Assembly: GCA_002224055.1 (NCBI GenBank)
Contig: AZLU01000056.1
Coordinates: forward strand, 62,001 to 126,000
DNA: 64,000 nt
Direction: 5' to 3'
Origin: Pezizomycotina sp. ARF18
Taxonomy: Eukaryota > Ascomycota
Every line of letters starts with the position of its first letter. Position 1 is the first letter of the stretch. Under the pieces are notes generated by a model that saw only the letters and a program-made list of their open reading frames with translations, was not told the origin of the DNA and did not search any database. Below are positions 23,495 through 42,340 of this stretch, one piece after another. The translations under genes were made by a program, and so were the position numbers.

Positions 23495-26400
23495 CGTGGG
23501 ACGGATTGGACGGCTTTCATGGAAGATGTGAAGAGTTTTGGTGGGATGACCGCGGGGTGAATTTTTGTGTGGGCAGTTTTATTCTTGTGTAACGGAGTGC
23601 GTGCTTTAAGGGTATTGCACGGTTTTATTTCGTATACGATGAGCGGGTACCGGGTGGTTCGAAAGGTGGGTGGTAGACTGGTTATATCGCGCCTGGTGCA
23701 GACGTATTTTTGCCCATGCTCGAAAAAACCCACGGGCTTCTTTCACTTAGTGTATGGATTGGCTGGCTATCCTTTTTTTTTTTTTTTCTTTTTTTTTTTT
23801 TTTACAGGTGGAGATAGCAAACATTTTAAAACTGCAGCCCGCTAGAAATTATCTGAATACCAGGGAGCAAACAAAACCCAAAACAAACTCACTCTCATCG
23901 ATACAAATATACTTACTTTCATAAAATTACAGTTACGTCTAGCGCTTATATTGCCCGATCTATGGCTCCTTTACGTAGATATTACTATCGGGTCTTATTA
24001 CCGTCGCGTATTATTATACGATACGATATATCTTAGCATTCCAAACCCTTTCAGATAGATATTGTTAAAGCATTGAGTTTTACTCGTGAGATTCTAAAAG
24101 AATAGCGGTATAACACGACGAAAACAGTTCGGATGTTACATATATATGTCTATATACTTAAGTATCTATAAAGTACAGGCGAGCCTTGGTTTGATATTTT
24201 TATTTGCTTAGTCGAAGCAAACGTTCAAAGAGTTCCGACCCGGGCGATACTTTCAATACTAGATCTTTGAAGACCGTATCATAAGTTCAGTAAATTCTTC
24301 TCGTCGCATCCGCCAAGGATATGCTGCTTGCGGTTATTTACCTTCTATCTAGCGGGGCAGCATACTTTTCATTATCCACAGGCAGCCCATATTTAAATCG
24401 ATGAGATGACCTTCAGTTGGCTTGGGACCGAGTACAGAGATGAGGATCGATAATCAGCAGTCCGAGTTCCAGTACTTCGCCATAATCAGAGGTACTTTAA
24501 GGATGAACGGTGTATATCTACGTCAGTTTGTCTGACGGTGCGATCTGGGATAATTCTCAGTATACCCTCGAGAAAATCGCTTAGGGCACATAGTAGTTAT
24601 TAGGAGAGCTAAAAATCTTCCGATGGCCACATACGATGGCTTTCCGCTCTCGAACCTGTATTGTCTCTCTGGCCTGCGTCTTCCTCTTTGGATAGCCCTA
24701 GTCAATATTTATTAACAGAAGGCCTCGTCTCGGCTGCTTTATTTGAGAAAAAGCAAGGCATAACAGCGGCCACTTTGCGATATCGCAAACAAACACTTTG
24801 GCTTTATTTCGTAGTTCAGCTGCACAATCTTTCACGATCTATACATTGCGATCAATGGCACGGAAAAAGCCCATAAAGCAAATGGCTGCATGTAGCGTTG
24901 TTGCCGCGAGTAGAACCATGAAGAGGGATATGATAATTTCACATCGAAAATTGTGAGATATTTCCTAGAAACTTTGATATCATACGACTTACTACGTAGC
25001 TACGTGGAATTCTGAGACAACAATATTATTTCTATTTGTTCCTAAGGAGCTTTGGCATATTTCACAATAGAATATCGTAACAATCGATACGTTCAACCTC
25101 CATAGTCAAACTGGGCAGTTTCCCTGATAACACTGCGGGAATTGCTGTTTTCGAGGACGGAAATATACCACGCATACCTGTGTATTCGATGTTGGAGGGA
25201 GCCCTTCGCAATCAAGGATAAAAACGCAGGAAGTCATGCCATAGATGTGTACAATGTTAACACCACCTCTTGATAAGCGAAGAGATTTTACTGCTCCTCG
25301 TATTTCATCCATAAGCCCTCTTTTAACAAATAATCGTAATCGATATTATCAAATCCAGGTAACTTAGCCAGCCGTGATCTAAGTTCATATTACTGAGTAG
25401 CAAACGTGTTCGTAGGCAGGACGTTAATTGCGGGCGATATCTGAGGGTGGAACTAGGCAGGATTTTCGAAACAGAGACCTATTAGCAGTCTTGGGAAATC
25501 ACGGCTAGTGAGAGTACTAAGTGAACGGATTTGAAAATCGAATATTTCCTAGCCATTGCGTGCTGAACACGAAATATGCAGAGATCGCTAAGGATTAAAG
25601 AGCGAAGTCGTCATAAACCATCCAGAGGATCGAAAAATATGATCTCTATATCGTGGAAGACGTCGCTCTCGAGGGGCGGATTAGAATTTATAGTGTCTCG
25701 TGCCACGATGGATGAGTTCGATCATCATACATTCCTTGAGCATTAATATGAAAATATCTGGCCCCTTGGCCATATGAAGACGACAATGCTATCATGCTCT
25801 GAAATATTTGGTAAGCTTGATAAACCTCCCATAGACTCGAAGAAAGCGGAAAGAGATGTACTTGTGTAGATTTCAGGGCTTTTTCTTCAGGATTATACGC
25901 AATTGGAAACGCATATCGGTTTAAACTACCTCCGCTCGGAGAGTATCGGATCTAAAACGTTCACGAGGAAGTACTGTACGAAGGTTTTAGAAGCGAACGG
26001 AGAACAGATATCAAGTTCCTCAAAAACCTAACAGACAATATCTCGTATAGTAGTATGAACAGACCTGGCAGTTAACATTACGCAAGATAAGTAAAAGTTT
26101 TACCTGCACTTCACGACTTGCCTTGAAGAACACGGAACTTAATTGGAAGCGTCCAAAGAGGCCACCGACAGCTCGGGACATAATTTACGAAAGGACTACG
26201 TCGTAAAACGTATAACAAGACTTAAGTACTAAAGATGCAATTCAGCAATTTGATGAGCTTCTTGTACCGATGTGGCCAATTTATCATTCCGGCACGGCAA
26301 AACGAACTTGGACGTCTAACGTAGTTTCGTTTTTCGCCACAAAATTACAAAATATTCCAACTGTTAGAGTACAAGCTGAGGGAGTATAATTTTCGATAAA

Positions 26401-28403
26401 CAATAATTACCATTCAAAAGGATGGTCTCCTAGACACATGAACACACATAGTTCAGAATCCTATCCTAGAAAAACCGGTACTAGTTTATAGCATAAAATA
26501 TAGGCTTAGGGATGTTTTCGTCAATTTATATGACGGGTTACAGCAAACGAAGACGGGGAGATTTGTATAAAATAGACCTTAGGTTTTAAATAGTTTGAAT
26601 TTGTACAGGCACTAGCAGCTTAAAGGATACAGGCCATCTTATAGCGGCAGGGAGAGCAGGCACCCACGCCGGTATACATGGCATAACATTGACGACTCCA
26701 TGGCCCACTCATCACGCCTAATAGATCTAATAGGATCTGAAAGTCACATATAAAGCTCGATTAAAATGCGGGACGAAAAATTGTACTTACCTCGATGGAA
26801 GTATCGCTAAATTTCCCCGCACTATATTACAACCAGTTCCCGTCAAGCGATACATCAGGCGCCCTTATGAATTGGAGCTGGCTATCGAGTCCACAGGACG
26901 CATTTGTCATCGTTTGGTTTTTCTTTAGGAATTATTCTTTAGCCAATCAGGCACCACGTTCACACAATAAAGAAGGAGCAATCACGCTTATTCAATGAAT
27001 AGTCTGCCATGCCCGGACTGGGCTTATTGCTACTAAGGATTATCGAGAAACCGTAGACTGCCCTGAATATACAGATCTATTAGAAGAATACCACCATTCT
27101 AAACAATAGGGAGGCCATACACCCTAACACCTTACAGAAAGTTGGAGCCATAATCTCAATCAGTGATAATTTGACCAGTGGTCACGACTGCGTATGATAG
27201 CTATCACACTACACTCGGTTTCTAAAAGCGAATGCGCAATATCTTATTACTAGAAGATATCAACGTTTAAGTAATTTGAAAAGCTCATCATTGTCCTAAA
27301 CCTCAAAGAGCAAGGACCCGGGTGCGCAGTTCTACACAGGGTTGTCAGTGATTGGCACCTACTTACTGTTTGCTCTTTTCTTAATAAACCTAGAAACTAA
27401 ATCTCTTCTAATGCGTATCAACAAACCTTCCAAGAAAACGAGAAACAACGGAATGCTTTACTCTACGGGATATTTCTCTTTATGTCCTTCACAAAATCCG
27501 TATACTACCTATCAAATACTAGTCTCCACTGCGAGGTACATCCCATCTTGACTAACGATATATGATGTAGGATTTCTATAATCAGTTGAATATCGTTTTG
27601 ACGAAGTTATTAGCACTAGTTCGCGACGCGGACTTAGATAAATATAACTTTGACTCGGATGACTTACAGCACCAATTATTATAAACCAACTTATGTAGTA
27701 ACGGTGAAGCAAGAATTAAGGTAATGGTTATTACGACATCTTTAAATTTTGTACTTTGTAGGTCGCTCAATAATCTGTCTGAATATCCAGGGATAAAGCG
27801 TAGTATGCCGCCGAGAGTTTTATGCATGTAGACAGCTCTGATAATCCTTCACAACGACCGGTAATATCGAACTTATATTATAATCCTTCATCAGAGAAAA
27901 ATTCGAAAATAAAGTACCTCGTTGAAATGTAAAATATGGTTACAGACAAACTTAATACGAAGAATGCGGCCATAGTTAGTTTTTTATAAGTCTACAATTA
28001 TAGACTTGGGTTTTATGAACGTAGGTAGGATACAATATTAAACAAATTTTCTATTTGAGGAAAATACTTTCATATGATCCCGCGCTTAGTTCCAATATCA
28101 ATTCTTTTCACTTTAGGATAGGAAACAAATATGTTTAGATAAAATCGGACGGTAATATTAATTGAAGATACTCGTAATAGGCTGAAGTATAATGTATTCA
28201 ATATTTTTCATCGTGTGAAAATTATTGGCAAAAAAAAAAAAAATAAGGAAAGAAAGATGAGAGCAATAATCACACATTGTGAAGATAAAACGATCTACTT
28301 GCCAAGCTCTTGCTAGGAAAGAAAAAGACAGCACGAGTCAGTTTATTGACGACGTCAAAGAATTATTTATAGACATGACGAGAAAAAAAAAAAAAAAAAG
28401 AAC
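23495..28403. other. AT-rich gene-free block
   Basis: After a promoter-like 350 bases, about 4.5 kb (23850-28380) shows no protein similarity on either strand. Open stretches are short, and TA dinucleotides and interrupted A/T runs are frequent. This texture is typical of ascomycete DNA altered by repeat-induced point mutation, in which a former repeat is worn past recognition. No terminal repeats, target-site duplications or protein remnants could be found, so no element family is named. A simple AT-rich spacer remains possible. Confidence 0.55.
28383..28400 (-). terminator. Pol III oligo-T terminator of the tRNA gene
   Basis: A + strand A run, read as T on the minus strand, starts about four bases after the tRNA 3' end, as expected for RNA polymerase III termination. 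Confidence 0.75.
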
Positions 28404-28490
28404 GACCGATGTCGGGCTCGAACCGACGACCTTATCTTTGAACACAAGTTCTAATAGGAGAGATACGCTCTACCACTGAGCTAAACGGCC
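28404..28490 (-). tRNA. tRNA-Arg (anticodon CCU) with a 16-base intron
   Basis: The minus strand folds as a full cloverleaf. The acceptor arm GGCCGTT (28490-28484) pairs with ATCGGTC (28410-28404) with one U-U mismatch. The D arm is GCTC-AGTGGTA-GAGC and the anticodon stem is TATCT/AGATA. The T arm is GTCGG-TTCGAGC-CCGAC with perfect pairing. The anticodon loop reads CT-CCT-A, then an intron (28454-28439) in the canonical place after base 37, then A38. That gives anticodon CCU, decoding AGG. A run of 18 T on the minus strand just past the 3' end is an RNA polymerase III terminator. Anticodon and intron place are both usual for fungal tRNA-Arg(CCU). Confidence 0.92.
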
Positions 28491-29012
28491 AGTTTTCTTT
28501 TGATTTGATGTCGAACTCGATTAGGAAAGCGCTCTATGAACTTTGAGGCTGCTGGATAGACACGCTTTTTGCAAGCGAAAAATTTAGCTCATATCATATG
28601 CACTCACCAGCTGCTATAACAACGGTCGGGCTTCAAGAGGTTATAGGAGCTGTTTCACTGTTTTGGATACCTTGAAGCTGTTAGATTATTTGAGATATTG
28701 TTCTAGTAGTTGTATTTTGCAGTATACGAAGCTGATACGCATTTTTTAATCTATACAAAGAAAATGTAAAGAAATAAAAGAAGAGCTCTCTGTCTATCAG
28801 CTGTCTACTGTCTACAGGTCTTGGCTGTTAAATTTTTTCTCTTTTTTCTTATATAGCTTTAACACAAAATCGATCAATTAAATTCTTGAGCTATAGTACG
28901 TTTGGGTCCTTTGGCTCCTGTTTCAACTCTTCGCTGTCGTTGCGTGACAAGTTAGCATGCCGCGTTTTCCAATAAGAGACATTTAAGGAATGTGAATGTG
29001 TTGTTTGAGAGC
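28491..29012. other. Spacer between tRNA-Arg and thioredoxin reductase
   Basis: About 520 bases with no gene seen. It contains the upstream flank of the tRNA and the 3' flank of TRR1. Confidence 0.5.
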
Positions 29013-29990
29013 TTACTTTGGTTTTTCAGAATGAGCTTCGTCTTCTTCCTCCGCCAGCAGGCGTTCACATTCCAGCGCTGCGATACAACCCGATCCAGCG
29101 CTCGTGATTGCCTGCCTGTACCTTTATCTTGTACGTCACCGCCGCAAACACTCCCTTGACGCTCGTAAAGCTAGTGCCGGGCTTCGTAAGAACGTAACCG
29201 TCCTCGTCGAGGTCCATCTGACCCGTTACCAGCGACGTCGCGGGTACGTGACCGATAGCGTAGAATAGACCGTTCGCCTCTAAATCCCTCACTTCACACT
29301 CTTAACATCCTTAACCGCCAGCGACGTCAGTAGTTTTCCGTCGCCTTTAGCTTCGACCGCGACGGTGTTGTACAGTATCTCCACTTCGGATGCGAGCTCA
29401 ACCTCTTCGCCATGATGTTCGACGCCCGCAGCCGGTCGCGCCTGACGAGAACCTGCACGGAGCTTCCGTACTTCGTCAGGAACAGCGCCTCCTCCGCCGC
29501 GGAATCGCCGCCGCCGACGACGACAAGCGGTTTATTCCTGAAGATGGGTACGGCGCCGTCGCATACCGCGCACGCGGATATTCCGGACTGCCAGTACTTA
29601 TCTTCCCCGGGTAATTCATCCTCTTCGCCGACGCGCCCGTAGCCAAAATAATCGTGTCTGCGGTATGCGGCTCGTCTTTTTCCTTCCACTCGAGCCAGTA
29701 TTTAACGGTCGCTGGGATAAATCTACCTTCGCGACGGTCTCAGTTATGACGGTGGTGCCGAAGCGGACGGACTGCTTCTTCATCTCCTCCATGAGCTCGC
29801 CACCCATTATACCGTTGGGGAAACCGGGGTAGTTTTCGACGTCCGTGGTGGTTGTGAGCTGGCCGCCCGCTGCCGTGCCGTTGGCGAGGAAGCCTTCGTA
29901 TAGAACGGGCTTGAGCTCGGCGCGGGCTAGGTAAATGGCCGCGGTGTGGGCCGCGGGTCCAGAGCCGATGATTACTACTTTGCTGTGCAT
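29013..29990 (-). CDS. TRR1: Thioredoxin reductase
   Basis: Low-molecular-weight NADPH-thioredoxin reductase, a FAD flavoprotein. From ATG 29990 it reads [20 protein letters not shown] with the GxGxxA FAD-binding loop, then [20 protein letters not shown]. The redox pair is in [13 protein letters not shown] (C-A-V-C) near 29560. The NADPH-binding loop is [20 protein letters not shown]. The C-terminal part reads [20 protein letters not shown] and [20 protein letters not shown], ending at the stop 29013-29015. Single-base breaks lie near 29310, 29627 and 29700, at least one a missing G. No intron is needed. In-frame sequence upstream of the ATG looks like a mitochondrial presequence (see findings), so a longer mitochondrial form is possible. 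It is divergently placed to the DUF3807 gene. Confidence 0.93.
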
Positions 29991-30665
29991 TGTTTTACCG
30001 GTTGCTCGCTGCTGCTGGAGGGAGGATAGTGTCGGGGAGGTGGAGTAGCTGTGGGTGGATTGGCTGAGGAGGATGGCTTTGGAGCTGCGGAGGGTGTAGG
30101 AGCGAGGCGGTGGTGAGGGAGATGCCGAGGAGAGGTCGTATAAAGCGGGGCGAGGGTCGACCTAGAGATCGTAGAGGGAGGAGAAGGCCGAGGAGGGGAA
30201 TCTCGAGAACAGCCTGAAAGACGACGTTTTGAACGAAATCTTGAAGAGTTGGGGAGCTCTGAAAGGCTCAATTTCCGTGCTTCTATTATGCTTCTGTATT
30301 AACGATTAGACAAATGATGAAATGCGAGATGAAATAGTCCCTGTTTGATAGCTTTATATCACCGATGATTGCAATCGCTGTGTCTTTGAGATTTGTAAGT
30401 TTTGTAAATAAATGGATAATTTCCTGCAGGGAAGCTATTTCAACTAAGTAATTTCAATGTTCCCCAAAAACTTCGCAGCTTAAAATTCTTTTCTATTCTT
30501 TTGAGGCTCTTTTCCTTTTCAGCTGGTTGCATGCAGATCACATCATCCCGCCGTTTTGTAATCCACAGCCGCCAGGGTCCAGACTCATCAACCATTACAA
30601 ACCCGCTGATAATTTATCCCACGGCCTCGGTTCAACTTCCCAGGCTTCAAGTTTCAGCTCACCAA
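29991..30665. other. TRR1 leader / divergent promoter with DUF3807 gene
   Basis: The first 280 bases next to TRR1 read as a possible presequence on the minus strand. The rest (about 30272-30665) is the shared upstream region of two divergent genes, with no gene of its own seen. Confidence 0.45.
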
Positions 30666-31276
30666 ATGCCGGACTTAAACGTCCCAACCGTCACGCAAGT
30701 ACATCTTCCTTCCTTCTCTTTTCGCGATATCATGAAACAAACTATCATCCCTCATTAACATTGACAATCTCCTGACCCTTCAGCCTTTGATGTTCAAATT
30801 TTAGGAGCACATAGACGCCTTCCACCGGAAGCATTTTTCACCCGAAGCCGTTGATGCGTTCTTCGGTCGCTTCCGGCAGCATGCGCAACAACAACCGCCT
30901 TCTACCGACGTAAACCACCATGAAAACGAAGAAGAAGACGATGGATTGGGCTACTACCCGACGGCGCGAAGAGGACGCTGACGGACGAGCAGATTGCTAT
31001 ATTCAGGCACTCGGAGGAGGAAGCGTTGCGGCGAGTTGAGCGAAAGAAGCTGGAGGAGGCGAAGAAACGGTTGGAGGAGAAGCTATTAAGTGGCTTCAAT
31101 GAAGCTTCTAATGGGGATGCGGTGGAGGAGGAGAATGTTGAGATGGAGGAGGGTGTTATGAGGAGGAAGTGAAGGAGGCGAAGAGTATTGGGCGCGTCGA
31201 CCGGCGTCGGGGAAGACGTTCATGTGGCCGGCGATATCGTCGGAATGAGTCAGTTGCCATTGCGAGAATAATTTAA
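30666..31276 (+). CDS. DUF3807 protein of unknown function
   Basis: DUF3807 is a fungus-specific family without an assigned function. Exon 1 is short (MPDLNVPTVTQ, 30666-30698). An intron at 30699-30804 (GTACAT ... TTTTAG) leads into EHIDAFHRKHFSPEAVDAFF, GRFRQHAQQQPPSTD, and the family signature GLGYYP, then, with one base supplied, KRTLTDEQIAIFRHSEEEAL. A charged coiled-coil follows (RRVERKKLEEAKKRLEEKLL) and an acidic stretch. The C-terminus is uncertain: a TGA at 31170-31172 ends one frame, while one shift carries it through VKEAKSIGRVDRRRG to about 31245-31276. Either end gives a short protein of 160-190 residues. Confidence 0.65.
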
Positions 31277-31531
31277 CGAGCGGTTTTTATCGTACTGGTA
31301 CATCCCAAAGCTGGTGTTATGGCATCTCAAGCTCCTCGCGATTTATTTTTGGCTTTTCACAATTTCCTCCCTTTTTGAGGAGGAATTTGAAGAGGAACCT
31401 ATTGAAGGAAACGAAATGCAAATGGAAACACCCTCATGTATAAAGCTCAATACCCTAATACAAATACTATACAAAAAAATTTTTTTTTTCCAAAAGCAAG
31501 ACACGATGCTATAATTTACAATATTAACCTT

Positions 31532-35585
<4,054 letters not shown>

Positions 35586-36428
35586 GATGGCTTCGATGGG
35601 AGGGATATATAGGAGGTTGGTGGAGGTGGAATTGAGATGGTAATGAGCAAGGGAAGAAGAGATTGGAGGGTGAAATTGAAAGGTTTGTGAAAGCTAAAAA
35701 TTGTACGAGTCAAAATTGGGTTTTCTGTGATGCGGCTCTGCTTTGCTTGGCGTTATAACATGCATTTCTCTAAAACTCACGCAGAAATTCTCTCCAGAGC
35801 TTACAAGTATCACGTTCCGGAACTACGATGTGCGCGACGACGACGACGAGCAAGGGTCACAATTAATGGAAAATTCGTAGCCAAAAGGAAAAGTCATAGC
35901 GACATATCTAGTTTATTTGCTTTTAGATCTTCACTTCACAGAGTTTCGTCTATAGTTTTGGGGCTTCAATTAGAGTGTTTTTCGAAAGGTTTATGTGTTT
36001 TTTTTTTGTCATTTGTATGGTGATAGAGGAGGAATAAGAAAAAGTTATTAATGTCAATATTGTATAAAACACAAGATTCCCAACGCCTCACAGAAACATG
36101 GCAAAATAATAATACGTATCCGTCTCGAATTCTCTTTGTACATGCGGTTCTTCCCTTTTTTCCCTTGAAAGTCTTTCTTCGAGTAGGAGTTGGTGTCTTT
36201 TTCTCTTTCCCCTCCGAGAGACAGAAGCCCGATGATGGATGAAGTGTAGTAGCTTAATAAAGAAAAAATGAAAAAAAAAAAGCCGAAAGAGTTGCTTAAG
36301 GGAAAAAACGGGAGAAGAAAAAAGAAAAGTGCCTGATTACAATGTAAAAGGAGGTTTTATAGTGTAAGAGGAGAAAAAGCCGAAAGAAGAAAAAGGAAAA
36401 CAGAACAAACGACCACCCCTTCCCGAAC
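35586..36428. other. Spacer between Prp16 start and eL33 end
   Basis: AT-rich, with T and A tracts near 36000-36008 and 36270-36280. No gene is seen. Confidence 0.5.
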
Positions 36429-37121
36429 TTAGATGTTGCTCGGGTACAGCATGATCCTGACGCTCGCGCCGAATGACCTGGGTGGTAGGTTGGTCCTGAA
36501 CTGGCTCCTGACGACCCCGAGTTGCCGTGCGGGCGGGTGACCTTGCCCCAGATGACGCGGATCTTGGAGCCGCGGATGGTCTTGTTCGTTCTGTAGACGT
36601 AGGCGATGCGCTTGCCGAGGTAGAACTGGGCGTCCTCCTTGGTGTCGACTCCCTCTGTTTACACCAAAAACGTTCTTTGTCAGTCGAACATATTCCCTTT
36701 CCAATCGAGCTATCAAAGCTTCCACACAGGTTCTTTTTAGGTCGCAATAACAGGTATTTGGGGCCTATTCGTACCAATCTTGATCAGAGACGTGTTGGGT
36801 TGGTGTTGCGCTTGCCCCTCTGGTAGGAAAGGTGCTTTCCCCTGCAAACAGCGTAAAAACAGAACCCGTTAGCATTCTCCTCTTCCAGCATCCTGCCATA
36901 TCCTCTACAAACTGCGTCCCGTGTCATCCTTCCTCCCAATGCCATCGGTCGAACGGATGCGACTTTCGGGACCCAACTCTTCAATCTCAAAGCTTCGAAA
37001 GATACGGGAATGTTTGCTTACTTGACGTAAACTATGGAAAGCAGGAACCGTTAGTAAGAAGATTTATGTATGCCGAAGATATGTAGGTTGAAAAACTTAC
37101 GTCTGTGCTGACCTCAGGCAT
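36429..37121 (-). CDS. RPL33: 60S ribosomal protein eL33 (L35A)
   Basis: A component of the large ribosomal subunit. Four exons: MPEVSTD (37121-37101); a ten-base exon at 37031-37022 encoding the YVK region, one base short; 36841-36775 ([15 protein letters not shown], then TSLIKI once an A is supplied); and 36654-36429 ([52 protein letters not shown]). The last 20 residues are almost invariant in eukaryotic eL33. Introns are 37100-37032, 37021-36842 and 36774-36655, all GT-AG, with the first two near the start as in many fungal ribosomal-protein genes. Length (about 105-110 residues) is normal. The missing bases fall in A and G runs. Confidence 0.93.
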
Positions 37122-39275
37122 GGTGATGATTAGGATGTAAGGAGGAGCGGATTCTGAATGGCGAGAAAGATGACTAGTTAGTTGATGAGAAAGGACAGAA
37201 AAGATGGAGTGAAGTATCACAAGCTGAAGGAAGTATTGTCGAATGTATGAAGGGTGTATGTATATACTAACAGGAAATATATGGATATCGGGGATGTCGT
37301 GACTTTTGTCGTACCGGCGGCGGTGGTGTTGTTGTTGTTTTGGCGGTTCTGGTTGTCGTTGAATTCTTTTTGGTGATGGTGTATAGTACGGGTTTCTTTT
37401 TTGCTTGCTTCGTTGAAGAGAATTAGGGCTAAGTCCAGGGCCTGCAAAAGAAAAAATTTGGTGCGGAACAAAAAAAAAAAAAAAAAGGTTCACTGCCGAA
37501 AAAAAGATAAAAGTCAAATTGTGAGGAGGACTGCTTTTTCCTAAAAGAGTTTCGGTTTTGCCAAAAAGATATTGATTAGTCATTTCACGTGACAATCTTA
37601 AAGCTGGAAAAAGAAGCCAAGATTTTAAAGGCTTACTAAAAGTTTCGTCACCTTCGGATAAGCCGCACCGCGGTAAAAAGAAAATGTTGGGGGGTGACGG
37701 AACTGAGCGGGAGATAAGAAAGCGATATCTCCGGCTCCCTTGAACTCGGGAAGCTCATGTAGGATAGCTATATAACTTCATTAAACGGCAAATTATTTGT
37801 GATATCGATAAAAGCCTCGCCGTATGAACAGACGAAGGTTCCGGTTCCATTGGACCAGTTATCGAAGGAGGCGAAAGCATTGACGTCAAGGACTTGTCTG
37901 TCGCTCTCAAATCGTGTACTTCCTGAAGTGCCGACAGCTGGCCATGGAGGTTTACGAGCTCAAACATACCGGGATGTATAGATCTAGAGAGTTTTGATAT
38001 ACTCTGCATATCGTACCAGTACTATACGAATGCAGAAACGCAAATCGATAGCTATATGCCGGTGGAAGGATACCAGGAGCCATTTTCTAACCATTTTCCT
38101 CCCCTCCTTTGCTCGGCCCTTCCCCAGCATTATGGTAGGTTCTCTTTCTGCATGCCCTTTCAGCTAGCTAGCTCGGGTGCTTGATGAACATAACTGCCGT
38201 CATACAGCCGGGGGTTCGGCTAAGCAGATTGATTAATAAATGCTTGTATAAAACCCCGATTAACTCTTCTGCTGGAACTACTTTAAACGTCAAAAGAAAG
38301 AAAGCTAAAGAGACAGTATGAGAGCAATACGGGCAAGAGAGAACAAAATTACTCTCGCAATTATTAATACGATACGTATACGTAAGATGTATATTAAATC
38401 TATTACTAGAGTATTGGTTGTAACCGAAGGAACAAGAGGCAGTTCTTTTCACACTACCGTGTCCTCCGTTAAATGGGGGGTTTCCGTGATGGTGGAGAAA
38501 ATAGCACAAAATTGGAGTATAAAGAGGGCAAGAAGTCCCCCACGATGCAATGTGCAAAAACTGCTTCACGACATTGGAAGGGATTTCAAGACATTTCCAT
38601 ATACATTATCATTACCAGCTCTTGAAAGTTTTTCTTTTAATATATTTGAATCAAAAGCAACCGCAGTATAAGTTATATCCTCTTAATTATATATATAAAA
38701 CGCTCGCCTCTGTTTGACGAACCCACAACGCTCGACTTTTCCCTCCATTCTTGTGATTTAAGTAGGGTCTAGCCTCTAGGTCGTGGCGTTGTCTCTGAGC
38801 CTTTCTGGCTAAATTACCCCCAATTCAGTGTGACGACGGCAGAGCTTAATCCGTTCCAGTATACATACATACTACTATTAGTCTGTTACATATAGCGGCA
38901 GTTCGAGTATTTAAATTTACCCCTCCATTGCATTTGCCTGATAAGCTACCTATATATTTTTATTTTTTATTTTTTCTGCCTGTACTAGCGTGTTTAAGCA
39001 CTGCAGCATTATCAATACTTAGTACCTTATTACTATTTTATTCTTTTCTGTTACACCCCACCTTCGCCGCTGCCTTCCACACAACCACACGAACAACTAA
39101 CTCCCCTCCCAACCACGTTATAAAAAAGAGGAGCTACCCCCCAAACCCTTTTTCCAACTTCATAGCTTCGAGATACAAAAGCCTACTCTATTCAAACACT
39201 TATTTTACAGTACTTCTACAAATCTTTCAAACCTACATCTTTATTATCTTCGATTGAATCGATACATCTTCAAAA
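37122..39275. other. Intergenic: divergent upstream regions of eL33 and G6PDH
   Basis: About 2.1 kb. The side next to eL33 has an A tract (about 37468-37485). The side next to G6PDH has a TATA-like run near 38684-38699 and a C/T-rich leader from about 39050. No gene is seen between. Confidence 0.5.
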
Positions 39276-41573
<2,298 letters not shown>

Positions 41574-42340
41574 TCATGATCAGGTTGAAGCAAAATAAAT
41601 AAATAAATGACTTAAAAAAGTATATAAAATATCTTGGATGATCACACGCTGGAATGAGTTTCTTTTTTTGCTCTGAATACTTTGTCCAATCTAATGTCTA
41701 TGTTTTTTATATGTTTATGATTGCGGTTTTTCTGTTATGCCTTACGTTTTTTCTCTTTCTATTTTTCTTAGGCAACTTCACCATATAGCATTTTTTTGTA
41801 ACGCTCACAAAAGAGGACATGATATGGAATTTATTAAAGAAAATTTTAAGCGGGATATACGAAAGAATTTCGTATCCCGTAGATTGCCTCAAGTCTCTCC
41901 AAGGCCTTTTCCAAGCTGAAGCTGTGAAACCAGTGAATTTATTAGTCTCAAGCTATCACGTCCCTTAGATTCCGAAAGTTTCGATGAGCCACCATTCCGT
42001 ATAGCTAGGCGCCTGGTCGTTGTATATAACACAGAAGATAAGTAACTAAGCACGAGGTAATCATGTTTGACCGAAAGATATCCATCCGCGATGGCCAAGC
42101 TGAAGAAATTCGTGTGAGCAGACACTTCATTTCTCGATATATATTAGTATCTGTATGGAATATTTTTCATTGTTTTGATTCTTAACCAAGCAAAGATGAT
42201 AGCGAAAGTTGCTATATTATCCTCATTCATTGAACTATTTAATACCCCCCCCCCTTTTCTCCCCCCAATATCCTCTTGATCCCAAAATGTACGTGAAAAA
42301 TTCCTCCAACTACTTCCTATATTACAAGATTGTGCTTCTT
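41574..42340. other. Spacer downstream of G6PDH
   Basis: 3' flank with AT-rich sequence. A C run lies near 42245-42254. No gene is seen. Confidence 0.5.

Noticed and set aside
23850-28380. A virus-like or LTR element in the AT-rich block
   Set aside because: No terminal repeats, primer-binding site or protein remnant is visible; texture alone does not identify a family.
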